Under the pieces are notes generated by a model, which was not told where the DNA came from, searched no databases, and saw only the letters and a program-made list of their open reading frames with translations. Positions 24,290 through 33,491 of a DNA stretch of 45,991 nucleotides are shown piece after piece. The translations under genes were made by a program, and so were the position numbers. How positions within the stretch are numbered: the stretch's first letter is position 1; each line of letters begins with the position of its first letter. This DNA is from Actinomycetes bacterium. GTDB lineage: Bacteria > Actinomycetota > Actinomycetes > Mycobacteriales > Mycobacteriaceae. Location of the stretch: assembly GCA_022601135.1 (NCBI GenBank), contig JAHZJB010000079.1:1-45991 (forward strand), written 5' to 3'.

Positions 24290-24886
24290 TTATGCGACGA
24301 CGCCGTACTGCAGTATCGCAGCGGTATTGTCCACCCAACTCGAATCGGCAAGATCGTCGGGCGATTGCAGCAGCGCCAGCAATGTGGCGCCGCCGATGAG
24401 GTCGACGAGCCGGTCGGGGTCCACGCCGGCGCGGACCTCCCCCCGGTCGATCGCAGCATATAGCCGGCTGCGCACCGCGCCGAACACGTCGGCGAAGCGG
24501 GCGGCTACGCGGTCATTGAGCTCGGCATCGGCCGACATGTCGGCGATCAAACCAGGCAGCGCCGCCCGAACCACCGCGCTGGTGAATACCTCGCGTGCCG
24601 CCTCGATCATGGCCCGCAGATCCGCGGCGATGTCCCCCGGCGGGGCCTGGATCGCCGTCGGCGTTGCCGGAAACGCGGCTTCGTGAACCAGTTCAGCCTT
24701 ACTCGACCATCGGCGGTACAGCGCGGTCTTGGTCGTGCCGGCACGCTCCGCGACAGCAGACATCGTCAGATTCGCGTATCCGATCTCGACGAGCAGATCG
24801 GCGGTAGCTCGCAGGATGGCAGCGTCGATACGCGGATCGCGTGGCCGGCCGGCACTTGGGGCCTTTTCGGCCGGCTCTGTCCCCAT
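24290..24886 (-). CDS. TetR family regulator (Rv3167c-like by position)
   Basis: The product (198 aa) has a TetR helix-turn-helix at about residues 20-65: ILRATADLLVEIGYANLTMS, then AGTTKTALYRRWSSKAELV. The C-terminal half is Ala- and Asp-rich and looks like a TetR_C ligand domain (SADAELNDRVAARFADVF). It is divergent from a kinase-like gene, with only 44 bases between the starts and a perfect inverted repeat in that gap. In M. tuberculosis, Rv3167c sits in the same arrangement before Rv3168-Rv3169. Ligand unknown. Confidence 0.88.
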   Translation of the reverse strand: MGTEPAEKAPSAGRPRDPRIDAAILRATADLLVEIGYANLTMSAVAERAGTTKTALYRRWSSKAELVHEAAFPATPTAIQAPPGDIAADLRAMIEAAREVFTSAVVRAALPGLIADMSADAELNDRVAARFADVFGAVRSRLYAAIDRGEVRAGVDPDRLVDLIGGATLLALLQSPDDLADSSWVDNTAAILQYGVVA

Positions 24887-24887
24887 A

Positions 24888-26066
<1,179 letters not shown>

Positions 26067-26067
<1 letters not shown>

Positions 26068-27182
26068 TGCTTGGACCGCTGGACGAATACCCGGTTCACC
26101 AACTGCCCCAGCCGATCGCGTGGCCCGGATCCTCCGACCGCAACTTCTACGACCGAGCCTATTACAACGCCCATGATCGCACCGGCGACATCTTCGTGAT
26201 CACCGGGATCGGCTATTACCCGAACCTCGGCGTGAAGGATGCGTTCCTACTCGTCAGGCGCGGCGATACCCAGACCGCGGTGCACCTGTCCGGCGCCATC
26301 GACCAAGACAGGCTGAACCAGCACGTCGGCGCGTACCGCATCGAGGTCATCGAGCCGCTGCGCAAACTTCGTCTCGTGCTTGACGAAACCGACGGAATCG
26401 CAGCCGATCTCACGTTCGAAGGGCTGTTCGACCCCGTCCAGGAGCAGCCACACGTGCTGCGGCGGGGAAACCGGGTCACCCTGGACGCGCAACGTTTCGC
26501 ACAGGTGGGTAGCTGGAGCGGGCAGCTGTCGATCGACGGCGAGCAGATCACCGTCGACCCCACCCGTTGGATCGGCACTCGCGACCGGTCCTGGGGTATC
26601 CGGCCGGTTGGCGAAGCCGAACCCGCGGGCAGGCCCGACGATCCGCCCTTCGAGGGGATGTGGTGGCTATACGTGCCGATGGCGTTCGATGACTTCGGGA
26701 TCGTCATCATCATCCAGGAGGACCCAAGCGGGTTCCGGTCGCTCAACGACTGCACGCGGATCTGGAAGGACGGCCGCGTCGAACAACTGGGGTGGCCGCG
26801 GGTCACAATCAACTACCGGTCGGGAACCCGTATCCCCACCGGAGCAACGATCGACGCGACGGATTCAACCGGTGCGTTGCTCAGTTTTCAGGTGGAGTCC
26901 AAGTTGGCGGTGCCGATCCACGTCGGCGGTGGCTACGGCGGCGACTCGGACTGGCTGCACGGGGTATGGAAGGGCGAGAATTTCACCGAACGGCTGACCT
27001 ACGACATGAACGACCCGGCGATCATCGGGCGGGCCGGATTCGGTGTCATCGACCATGTCGGGCGCGCGGTCTGCCGCGACGCTAACGGGACCGAACGCGA
27101 GGGTTGGGGTCTGTTCGAGCACGGCGCCCTCGGGCGGCACGACCCGTCGGGCTTCGCCGACTGGCTGACCGTCGCGCCCTAA
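26067..27182 (+). CDS. Conserved hypothetical protein (Rv3169-like)
   Basis: The product (371 aa) is a soluble protein, with no signal peptide or membrane segment, rich in beta-strand-like alternation and Trp/Tyr. It contains DRSWGIRPVG and FEGMWWLYVPMAFDDFG, which recall the two-barrel, lipocalin-like fold of AttH/hydroxyneurosporene-synthase relatives; that resemblance is weak. ATG 26067 overlaps the kinase stop (TGATG). Position matches Rv3169 in M. tuberculosis, a conserved protein of unknown function. Its conserved pairing with the kinase and TetR suggests a joint role in modifying a hydrophobic metabolite. Confidence 0.75.
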
Positions 27183-27505
27183 CCCCCACCAAGCGAACCG
27201 GCGATCGCCGAACTTCCCCGCGGTCTTCGGGCGGCGGTTGAGGACGGACAGCTCGAGGCGACCAGTTCACGGGGTCCGGCCACCCACGCTGTTGCCTGAG
27301 ATGGGTCATCGGTGCAGCACGTGGGAGTACACCTTGATCACCTTCTATGCCGGGCAATCGTCCGGGCGATGTACGGATACGACTACCCCACGCGAGGCGG
27401 CCTAGCGAATAGGCACCCCGTCGCCAGCGCTGCAGGGTGGCGCGTGCGATAGTGGTCCTAGCCACCCTGGGCATCCCGGACGCCGATCGAAGGAGGGAAC
27501 CGGCA
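27183..27505. other. Non-coding stretch with no recognised gene
   Basis: These 323 bases hold no convincing gene. A short plus-strand frame (from about 27191 to a TGA near 27300) reads PSEPAIAELPRGLRAAV and could be a decayed gene end, but I cannot place it. The minus-strand frame here is Arg/Pro-rich and looks spurious. The right end holds an inverted repeat (27433-27469) and the ribosome binding site of the next gene. It marks the left boundary of the accessory block. Confidence 0.5.
27433..27469. promoter_or_regulatory. Long-spaced inverted repeat upstream of a hypothetical gene
   Basis: CAGGGTGGC (27433-27441) and GCCACCCTG (27461-27469) are perfect 9-bp arms around a 19-base spacer. The spacer contains a -10-like GATAGT preceded by TGC. 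The start codon is 37 bases downstream, so the site could be an operator flanking a promoter or a hairpin in the leader. Confidence 0.5.
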
Positions 27506-28054
27506 ATGGTCAAGCCCGACAACCTGAACGCAGCATGCTCGGTCCTTGTTGACCTACCCGTGGATCAGTTCGACCTTGCGGATTGGATTGTCAATTTTTC
27601 CAACGACGAGTACGTGCTGTGCACTCCGGCGACGCACGCCCACAAGCAGATGTACGTCTACCGCGACCCCGACGGCGACCACGTCTTTCGCAACGACGAG
27701 GAAGTGGCCGGCTTCATGATGACTCAACTTTACCGTCCGGAAATCATGGAGCCACGGCACGTCTTTCTTGTGAGCCCGCGGACCAAGGCTCGGTTCCTCA
27801 GATTCCTTCCCCTCTATATCCAAGTCACGTGGGACATGAAGGTCGAGGCATTCGACGCGGAAAGCTCGAAGTTCACCTGCACCGTGGGCGCCGCCATGAG
27901 CCCGTTGCTCCGCCTCGCGGGTTTCCTGATCCGGCTGCCGTATTGGACGCAGGCCCATACTGAGGAGGAAACCCCCCACTTCGCTCAGAGCGCCGTTCGT
28001 TGGGCCAAGCGTTCGCCGGCCGGACGTCTGGCGCAGAATGCGGCGACAAGCTGA
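27506..28054 (+). CDS. Hypothetical protein
   Basis: The product (182 aa) is not recognised. It starts MVKPDNLNAACSVLVDLPVD and is soluble with mixed alpha/beta character, a Lys/Arg-rich centre (SPRTKARFLRFLP) and a basic C-terminal tail. ATG 27506 was chosen over an upstream in-frame start at 27437 because GAAGGAGGG lies about 9 bases before it. The stop codon abuts, without a spare base, the stop of the convergent hydrolase gene. An inverted repeat precedes it. Function unknown. Confidence 0.65.
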   Translation: MVKPDNLNAACSVLVDLPVDQFDLADWIVNFSNDEYVLCTPATHAHKQMYVYRDPDGDHVFRNDEEVAGFMMTQLYRPEIMEPRHVFLVSPRTKARFLRFLPLYIQVTWDMKVEAFDAESSKFTCTVGAAMSPLLRLAGFLIRLPYWTQAHTEEETPHFAQSAVRWAKRSPAGRLAQNAATS

Positions 28055-29047
28055 CTACACTCTGCGGTGCCCGTCAGCGACCCAGTCGATAACCATCTCG
28101 GCAAACTTCTCATGCTGATCCTGATATGAAAAGTGCCCGCAATTCTCGAACACGTGAAGCCTGGTCCTCTTCAGTCTTTGGCTGAGCCGTTGCGCATTGT
28201 CAGGAAGCAGCAGTTGATCCTCGGCGCCCCAGAAAATCAGAACCGGCGTGTCGATACCCGATAGCAGCGGATCGACGGTCGCCAGACTCTCGGGGTAGTC
28301 GGCGAACCACGATGTGACCGAGCCGATTCGGCCTTCGTAGGAATTGATGTAGTCGGAGATCTCGTCGGGGTTGGGCACATAGTTGAGATAGCAGAGTTGG
28401 TTCGCTGCGTGTACGAATGTGCCTGCGCCAGTGATACGGAACATCGTGCGCCAAAAAAATGAGTCGACGGCCTTGTCGATAATGCTCCCGTTCGCCGACG
28501 GGATGATCCCTGGCCCGTCGCCGATCAGGAGACTTGCGACATCATTGGAGCAGTGACTGACATAGTGCAGTGCTGCGGGCATGCCGATATCCGGACCGAC
28601 GAGGTGCGGCTTGCGGATACCGAACTCGGTGATGAAGTCGCCGAGGAATCGACCTTGCGATGCGAAGCTCATGTACTCGGAACCACCAGCGCTGCCTCCA
28701 AACCCGGGCAAGTCGTAAGCGTAGAGATTGAATCTCGCCGCGAGTTTGTCCCAAATCGGAGCAAAAGCAATGATGCTCTGCGGCAGGGGATTCAGCAGGA
28801 TGACGGTCGGGTTCTCCACCGTTCCGGCGTGGGCATAACGCACGTCGACACCGGCGATGTTCTCTGATTTCAGCGGCATCGCGGCAGGACGGCTGAACGT
28901 CGGCTGGGATCCGTAATTCTTCCCCCGTGCGCGTTTCACCGTTCGGTATTCCGGGGTGATCGCAAGCAGTGCTCCAGCGTTGAACTTGTCGACAGCGGAG
29001 ACTGACCGTCTGCGTTCGCCTGCAGGCTGGGATCTGGAATCGCTCAC
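28055..29047 (-). CDS. Alpha/beta hydrolase of the dehalogenase/epoxide-hydrolase type
   Basis: The product (330 aa) has an alpha/beta-hydrolase fold whose nucleophile elbow carries Asp rather than Ser: VGPDIGMP (Asp153). This is the arrangement of haloalkane dehalogenases and epoxide hydrolases. An early loop LLNPLPQS (about 84-91) takes the place of the HGxP oxyanion motif, and FWGAEDQ (Glu276/Asp277) and NCGHFSY (His305) supply acid and base. An N-terminal extension of about 55 polar residues is present. The start is GTG 29047 with AAGGTGG just upstream. The gene lies downstream of the Rieske oxygenase and DUF502 genes, on the same strand. Confidence 0.82.
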   Translation of the reverse strand: MSDSRSQPAGERRRSVSAVDKFNAGALLAITPEYRTVKRARGKNYGSQPTFSRPAAMPLKSENIAGVDVRYAHAGTVENPTVILLNPLPQSIIAFAPIWDKLAARFNLYAYDLPGFGGSAGGSEYMSFASQGRFLGDFITEFGIRKPHLVGPDIGMPAALHYVSHCSNDVASLLIGDGPGIIPSANGSIIDKAVDSFFWRTMFRITGAGTFVHAANQLCYLNYVPNPDEISDYINSYEGRIGSVTSWFADYPESLATVDPLLSGIDTPVLIFWGAEDQLLLPDNAQRLSQRLKRTRLHVFENCGHFSYQDQHEKFAEMVIDWVADGHRRV

Positions 29048-29080
29048 ACCGCCACCTTAGACCGGTCGTGGCGACTACTT

Positions 29081-29094
29081 CCCGTAGCTACGGG
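29081..29094. promoter_or_regulatory. Perfect 14-bp palindrome between the DUF502 and hydrolase genes
   Basis: CCCGTAGCTACGGG reads the same on both strands. It lies in the 57-base gap, 34 bases before the hydrolase start, and may be a protein-binding site or a processing hairpin within the operon. Confidence 0.5.
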
Positions 29095-29104
29095 CACCAG
29101 CCTT

Positions 29105-29710
29105 CTAATCTGATCGGATCCGCTTCGAATAGGCCACTGATCCGCCGCCGAGCATGCGGATATTAGTCAGGGCTTCCCGAACACTCATTTGTAGACGCCG
29201 GACCCGCTCTGGGGTCACGTAGACGACGCCCCCAGACCAGGGACTGGGAGCCCCCGGAAGGTAGAGGGCCACTCTGCCGCCGCCTGGGTCGCGCTCGATT
29301 TCAAAAGCGATTTGGGAGTATTCGTCGAACTGAACCACGACTGGAATGAAGTTCTCGGCATACTCCTCGCTGCTCTGCAGACTATCCCCGAATGATTTGA
29401 CGAACGCGAAGCCCGGAACGATAGCCGACAGGGCCGCAGCTGAACCGTTGCGAATCTTTTTGAACAATGGCCCCTTTGCGATCAACCCGCCAAAGAAACA
29501 GATACCAACGATCACCAACAACGCGAACGGGATCAGCAGTACCGCGCCTACGGCAGTGTCGAGGGATAACGCGTTCGCCAGCCGATGGACGACTGCACTG
29601 GCCCACTGGATCAGCTTTTCCGCGAGCAGGATAACGAGGATCAGCGGAATCAGGACAACGATCGCACCCAGCATAACGGTGTTGAAGAAATCCGTTCCTT
29701 TCCTTTTCAT
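29105..29710 (-). CDS. DUF502 family membrane protein
   Basis: The product (201 aa) has two transmembrane helices near residues 11-32 (TVMLGAIVVLIPLILVILLA) and 53-77 (AVGAVLLIPFALLVIVGICF). A soluble domain follows with the family's GIVPGFAFVKSFG-like stretch and a GGVVYVTPERVRRLQMS segment. ATG 29710 was chosen because AAGGGAGG lies 10 bases upstream and the protein then starts where the family does; the frame is open back to an ATG at 29815 that overlaps the oxygenase gene. DUF502 has no established function, though plant members are linked to membrane trafficking. Its place between an oxygenase and a hydrolase is odd. Confidence 0.82.
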   Translation of the reverse strand: MKRKGTDFFNTVMLGAIVVLIPLILVILLAEKLIQWASAVVHRLANALSLDTAVGAVLLIPFALLVIVGICFFGGLIAKGPLFKKIRNGSAAALSAIVPGFAFVKSFGDSLQSSEEYAENFIPVVVQFDEYSQIAFEIERDPGGGRVALYLPGAPSPWSGGVVYVTPERVRRLQMSVREALTNIRMLGGGSVAYSKRIRSD

Positions 29711-29799
29711 TGCGTTAGAACCTCCCTTGCTCATCATCTCCCACTTCGCGCGAGCCGGCGTCACCGGAAGCAGGTCGACAGCGTCGGATTCGACACGCT

Positions 29800-30987
29800 T
29801 TAGGCGGTAGTCCACCGGGTCAGCCGGTCATCAAGAGTTGCGTGGTAGTGGCCTGCTGCGCTCTCGTGCCGGCCGAATTCCACGAATGCGTTCGCCCCGG
29901 AACGTAAACCACATTGAACGCCGTGCGACATCTCGTTGTCCTCTGCGACACCGCGGGCAATAAAGCCGTCTGGATCTGCCGGGTCGTTAGGTCCAGCGTC
30001 TAGCGGTAGCCGCGCAGCGACTTCAGGTCTCACCATCGAATAGGTAGTCGCCATCGTGTGGTCGAGGTCTACTGGATCGAGCACAACCATCATCACCACG
30101 TTGGGGAAGGTTGCGATCATGGCGTTGGGAAACAACTGATACAGATAAGTCACTCGCGCGTCCAGAGTCCAGGTGGTTTCCGGGCGGTCGCGGAGCCGTT
30201 CAATGTTGCGGTACGGGAAGGCGATCCGGACATTCGGGCCGAATATTTCAACAATGTTGAGATCGTCATACTGCAGCGGGTAGAAGGTGTTCTTGTGCGT
30301 CGAGCGGATGTGATATCCCTCTAGGAACTGCTCGACCAGCACCTTCCAGTTCAACGCGCGCACAGTCGAATCCACATGTACCAACCGCTCCGCCGGAAGA
30401 AGTTTATTGCGCCAGGGAGTTCCGTCGCTCAGCCACGCCATCGCCTCGTCGCTGAGTTGTTGCGGGGCTGAATCAGCGGAATCGAGTGGGCCGATGACTA
30501 TCAGCCCATCCACCTCGTGGCTTGTCACTTCGACCAGACCGCGCGCCGATACGTCGAGATCGGGGAATGCCTCGTCGCTCGGCACGTGCGCGAGCGAACC
30601 GTCCAGGCGGTATGTCCAGCCGTGGTAGCGGCAGACCAGCGCGTGAGAGCACCCTGCGTTCTCCACAAGGGCAAAACCACGATGGCGGCAGGCGTTGCGG
30701 AACACTCGCGCCCGTCGATCGCGTCCCCGCACAGCGAACAAAGGCGTCCCGAAAACACTTCGCTCGACGTGATCGCCAGGGTTCGGGATCGTCGCAGAGG
30801 GAACGAAAACACTCGGCATCGCCCGCAGCAACCGCAGCTCCTCGGCGAACCGGTCCGGGTTCAGATAGTTTTCAACTGGCTCCCGCCAAGCTGGGCCCTC
30901 ATCGGTAGTGCCCGCGTCGATGTGAGCGAAGATCCGCCTGGCGACCTCAACATCATCCGAAACCAACGACTTCGTCGGCGAACTCAT
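29800..30987 (-). CDS. Rieske [2Fe-2S] non-haem iron oxygenase, alpha subunit
   Basis: The product (395 aa) belongs to the ring-hydroxylating oxygenase family. The Rieske ligands are Cys100/His102 (NACRHRG) and Cys119/His122 (VCRYHGW). The catalytic domain has the mononuclear-iron motif EGYHIRSTH with His226 and His231. No reductase, ferredoxin or beta subunit lies nearby, so electrons must come from elsewhere. ATG 30987 lies 6 bases after a -10 box, so the mRNA is probably leaderless. A PaaX-like gene is divergent. M. tuberculosis Rv3161c is a Rieske-type protein in the same wider neighbourhood, but orthology is not shown here. Confidence 0.9.
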   Translation of the reverse strand: MSSPTKSLVSDDVEVARRIFAHIDAGTTDEGPAWREPVENYLNPDRFAEELRLLRAMPSVFVPSATIPNPGDHVERSVFGTPLFAVRGRDRRARVFRNACRHRGFALVENAGCSHALVCRYHGWTYRLDGSLAHVPSDEAFPDLDVSARGLVEVTSHEVDGLIVIGPLDSADSAPQQLSDEAMAWLSDGTPWRNKLLPAERLVHVDSTVRALNWKVLVEQFLEGYHIRSTHKNTFYPLQYDDLNIVEIFGPNVRIAFPYRNIERLRDRPETTWTLDARVTYLYQLFPNAMIATFPNVVMMVVLDPVDLDHTMATTYSMVRPEVAARLPLDAGPNDPADPDGFIARGVAEDNEMSHGVQCGLRSGANAFVEFGRHESAAGHYHATLDDRLTRWTTA

Positions 30988-30993
30988 CCACGC

Positions 30994-31022
30994 AGTATCA
31001 CACTAGAATAACCACGCGTCAA
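30994..31022 (-). promoter_or_regulatory. Promoter of the Rieske oxygenase gene (leaderless)
   Basis: On the minus strand TTGACG (31022-31017) and GATACT (30999-30994) are separated by 17 bp, a strong match to the housekeeping consensus. The -10 ends 6 bases before the ATG at 30987, so transcription should begin at the start codon. The -10 overlaps an operator arm. Confidence 0.7.
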
Positions 31023-31036
31023 TTGTTTGGTGATAC
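30995..31036. promoter_or_regulatory. Inverted repeat GTATCAC / GTGATAC in the divergent oxygenase-paaX promoter
   Basis: GTATCAC (30995-31001) and GTGATAC (31030-31036) are perfect 7-bp inverted arms with 28 bp between them. The left arm overlaps the -10 box of the oxygenase promoter. PaaX of E. coli binds widely spaced inverted TGATTC-type half sites, so this is a candidate PaaX-like operator (inference). Confidence 0.6.
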
Positions 31037-31042
31037 GCATGG

Positions 31043-31873
31043 TTGTCGACGAAGATTGGGTACGTGCCCTCAGCATCCCCATCGCGCGTGAACGAACTGA
31101 TCGGCAACCGGCCACTCAGCGCCCGCTCGGTCCTCGCGTCCGCCTTGTTGGGAGCCGACCAGGCTCGCCTGACCGTGGCACAGCTGGTCGCCGTAGCATC
31201 GCTGTTCGGCATCAGCGACGGCGCTGCCCGTACCTGCCTATGGCGGATGGTCGCCAATGGCGAGCTGTCCAGCGACGGTGGGAGCTACGCGCTGACCGGA
31301 CGGTTGCTGGAACGCCACCGGCAGGTCTACGAGGCCTCCCGAATCGACGGCCCGGCGAAGACCAGATGGGACGGAACGTGGGAGCTGGCGATCGTTTCCC
31401 TGGAGCGTCGCTCAGCAGCCGATCGCCTGGAGCTCAGGAAAGCCGCGATGGCCATGCACCTGGCCGAGCTTCGTGAAGGCGTGTGGATACGACCGGATAC
31501 GCTTGATCCACAACGTGTTCCGGCCGCCCGGGCGGTACTTGACGCGCAATGTACCCGATTTCACGGCGCTGCCAGCGACATCGCCGCCGACAAGATACGG
31601 TCGCTGTTCTCTGTTGAGCGCTGGAGAATTGATGCCACGGCACTCATCGGCGCAATGCACGCAGCACTCGATGCCAGCGACGACACTTCGACCGAGAACG
31701 CCGCTTTCGAGTTCGCATTGTCGATCGCTGTGGTGCGGCATCTTCAACTCGACCCACTGCTGCCCGTCGAGTTTCTTGGCGACGACTGGCCGGGGTCTAC
31801 GCTGCGTAGCACGTGCCGCCGTTTCTACGACGCATTCAACCAGCGAATAAACAGCACGATCCCACAAGCGTAG
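31043..31873 (+). CDS. PaaX family transcriptional regulator
   Basis: The product (276 aa) has the PaaX layout: an N-terminal winged helix (RPLSARSVLASALLG, then LFGISDGAARTCLWRMVANGEL), a central domain (WDGTWELAIV), and a C-terminal region with DPLLPVEFLGDDWPG. PaaX represses phenylacetate and related aromatic operons and is released by CoA thioesters. The start is uncertain: TTG 31043 is the longest reasonable choice, while GTG 31088 would begin nearer the conserved RPLSARS and clear the operator arm. It is divergent from the Rieske oxygenase and probably controls it. Confidence 0.85.
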   Translation: MSTKIGYVPSASPSRVNELIGNRPLSARSVLASALLGADQARLTVAQLVAVASLFGISDGAARTCLWRMVANGELSSDGGSYALTGRLLERHRQVYEASRIDGPAKTRWDGTWELAIVSLERRSAADRLELRKAAMAMHLAELREGVWIRPDTLDPQRVPAARAVLDAQCTRFHGAASDIAADKIRSLFSVERWRIDATALIGAMHAALDASDDTSTENAAFEFALSIAVVRHLQLDPLLPVEFLGDDWPGSTLRSTCRRFYDAFNQRINSTIPQA

Positions 31874-31964
31874 CGCGCACACGGCCACTGCTGGGCACTG
31901 CGCCCCTTAGGCAGCTTGCAGAGATCATCGACGGTGCCAGGTGCCACATCGGCACGAGAAGGGC

Positions 31965-33452
31965 TCAGGCCGAGCGCGGTTCCGACGCCGCGGCGCGGCC
32001 GAACACCATCGACTCTTCGATCCGGTCGAACCGGTGATCGATGACGTCGAGCACATAATTGTGCCGCACGTTCCACGGTCGGTGCGTACCCGACTTCGGT
32101 AGCGCGTGCGGCGACCTCTTGACGTAGCCCGACTGCAGATCGAAGGCCGGTTTCTCGGCCATCGGCCCGCTGCCGCGATGCGGGTAGGCATGGGTGTACC
32201 CGTGGGTATCCAGGTAGGCCAACAGCTTCGCGAACGACTTGGCCGTCATGTCGGCGCGCAGTGTCCACGACGCATTCGTGTATCCGATGCACCACGCCAT
32301 ATTCGGCACGTCTTCGAGCAGGTACTCCTTGTAAACGAAGCGGTCGCTGGGATTGACTTCAGCGCCGTCCACCTTGATGCGGATACCCCCGAGAGCTTGC
32401 AGCTGCAGCCCGGTCGCGGTGACGATGATGTCAGCGTCCACCCGTGCGCCCGACGTCAGCACGATGCCAGTCCGGTCGACGTGGTCGATGTTGCCGGTCA
32501 CCACCTCGGCGCGCCCCTCGCTGATCTGATCGAACAGATCGTGGTCGAGGATCAGACACATCCGTTGATCCCAGGGGTCGTATCTCGGTTTGAAGTGCAG
32601 ATCGACGTCGTAGCCCTCGGGCAGCGCCGCGATCGTCTTGCTGCGGATGAGCCGGCGGCCGAACCGCGGCGCCTTGCGGAACATGAAGTAAGTCAACACG
32701 TGGAACATCGCATTCCGGAACCGCACCACCGCATGGGACAGTCTCAGCGGCAACAACTTCCGGATGAAGTCCACCATCGGGTCGATTCGCGGCATGGACA
32801 TCATGTAGGTAGGCGAGCGCTGCAGCATCGTCACGTGCGAGGCCTTCTCGGCCAATGCCGGGATGAGGCTGATCGCCGTGGCCCCGCTGCCGATCACCGC
32901 CACCCGCTTGCCCGCATAGTCCAGATCCTCGGGCCAGAACTGCGGGTGCACCACATCCCCGCCGAACCGGTCGATGCCGGCGATCTCGGGTTGGTAAGGG
33001 TGGTCGTAGTTGTAGTACCCGGTGCCGAAAAACAGGAACCTGGCCCGGTAGCTGCGCACCGAACCGCCCTGCTCAGCCTGCACCGTCCAGGTGTCTGTGG
33101 CCGAGTCCCATTCCGCGGATTGCACGTAGGTGTCGAACCGCATGTGCTCGTCGATGCCGTGCTTGTGTGCCGTCGTGCTCAGGTACTCCCTGATGTACTC
33201 GCCGTCGGCCACATTCTCCTGTCGCCGCCACGGCTCCCAGGGAAACGACAGCGTGAAGATGTCGCTGTCTGAGCGGATACCCGGGTAACGAAACAGGTCC
33301 CACGTGCCGCCGATGCGGGAACGGCGCTCCAGGATCCGATAGCTCATCTGGGGGTTACGCTCATGGATGCGGTAGGCGGCACCGATCCCGGATATCCCCG
33401 CACCGATGATCAGGACGTCAACGTAGTCCACCGCGAAATTGTCCTCGGGCAT
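31965..33452 (-). CDS. Flavin-containing Baeyer-Villiger monooxygenase, EthA-like
   Basis: The product (495 aa) has FAD motif GAGISG (17-22), the RIGGTWDLFRYPGIRSDSD stretch shared with EthA and MymA of M. tuberculosis, the fingerprint FGGDVVHPQFWPEDLDY (FxGxxxHxxxWP), the NADPH motif GSGATA, and LPEGYDVDLHFKPRYDPWDQ, which is closest to EthA from memory. Such enzymes insert oxygen next to ketones or oxidise thioamides. ATG 33452 is chosen because AAGGAGG lies 6 bases upstream; a TTG at 33458 is less likely. It follows the luciferase-like gene by 39 bases on the same strand, so the two are likely co-transcribed. No ethR-like regulator is adjacent. Confidence 0.9.
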   Translation of the reverse strand: MPEDNFAVDYVDVLIIGAGISGIGAAYRIHERNPQMSYRILERRSRIGGTWDLFRYPGIRSDSDIFTLSFPWEPWRRQENVADGEYIREYLSTTAHKHGIDEHMRFDTYVQSAEWDSATDTWTVQAEQGGSVRSYRARFLFFGTGYYNYDHPYQPEIAGIDRFGGDVVHPQFWPEDLDYAGKRVAVIGSGATAISLIPALAEKASHVTMLQRSPTYMMSMPRIDPMVDFIRKLLPLRLSHAVVRFRNAMFHVLTYFMFRKAPRFGRRLIRSKTIAALPEGYDVDLHFKPRYDPWDQRMCLILDHDLFDQISEGRAEVVTGNIDHVDRTGIVLTSGARVDADIIVTATGLQLQALGGIRIKVDGAEVNPSDRFVYKEYLLEDVPNMAWCIGYTNASWTLRADMTAKSFAKLLAYLDTHGYTHAYPHRGSGPMAEKPAFDLQSGYVKRSPHALPKSGTHRPWNVRHNYVLDVIDHRFDRIEESMVFGRAAASEPRSA

Positions 33453-33491
33453 CCGCAACCTCCTTGGTTCGGCCAGGTTCCACGATATGGG

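Noticed and set aside
27082..27522. Minus-strand 146-codon frame in the non-coding stretch
   Set aside because: It overlaps the end of the upstream gene, is strongly Arg/Pro/Ser-rich, has no ribosome binding site and no recognisable domain.
32106..33272. Plus-strand frame of 388 codons within the EthA-like gene
   Set aside because: It is antisense to the monooxygenase and is rich in His, Arg and Val as expected of a shadow frame.
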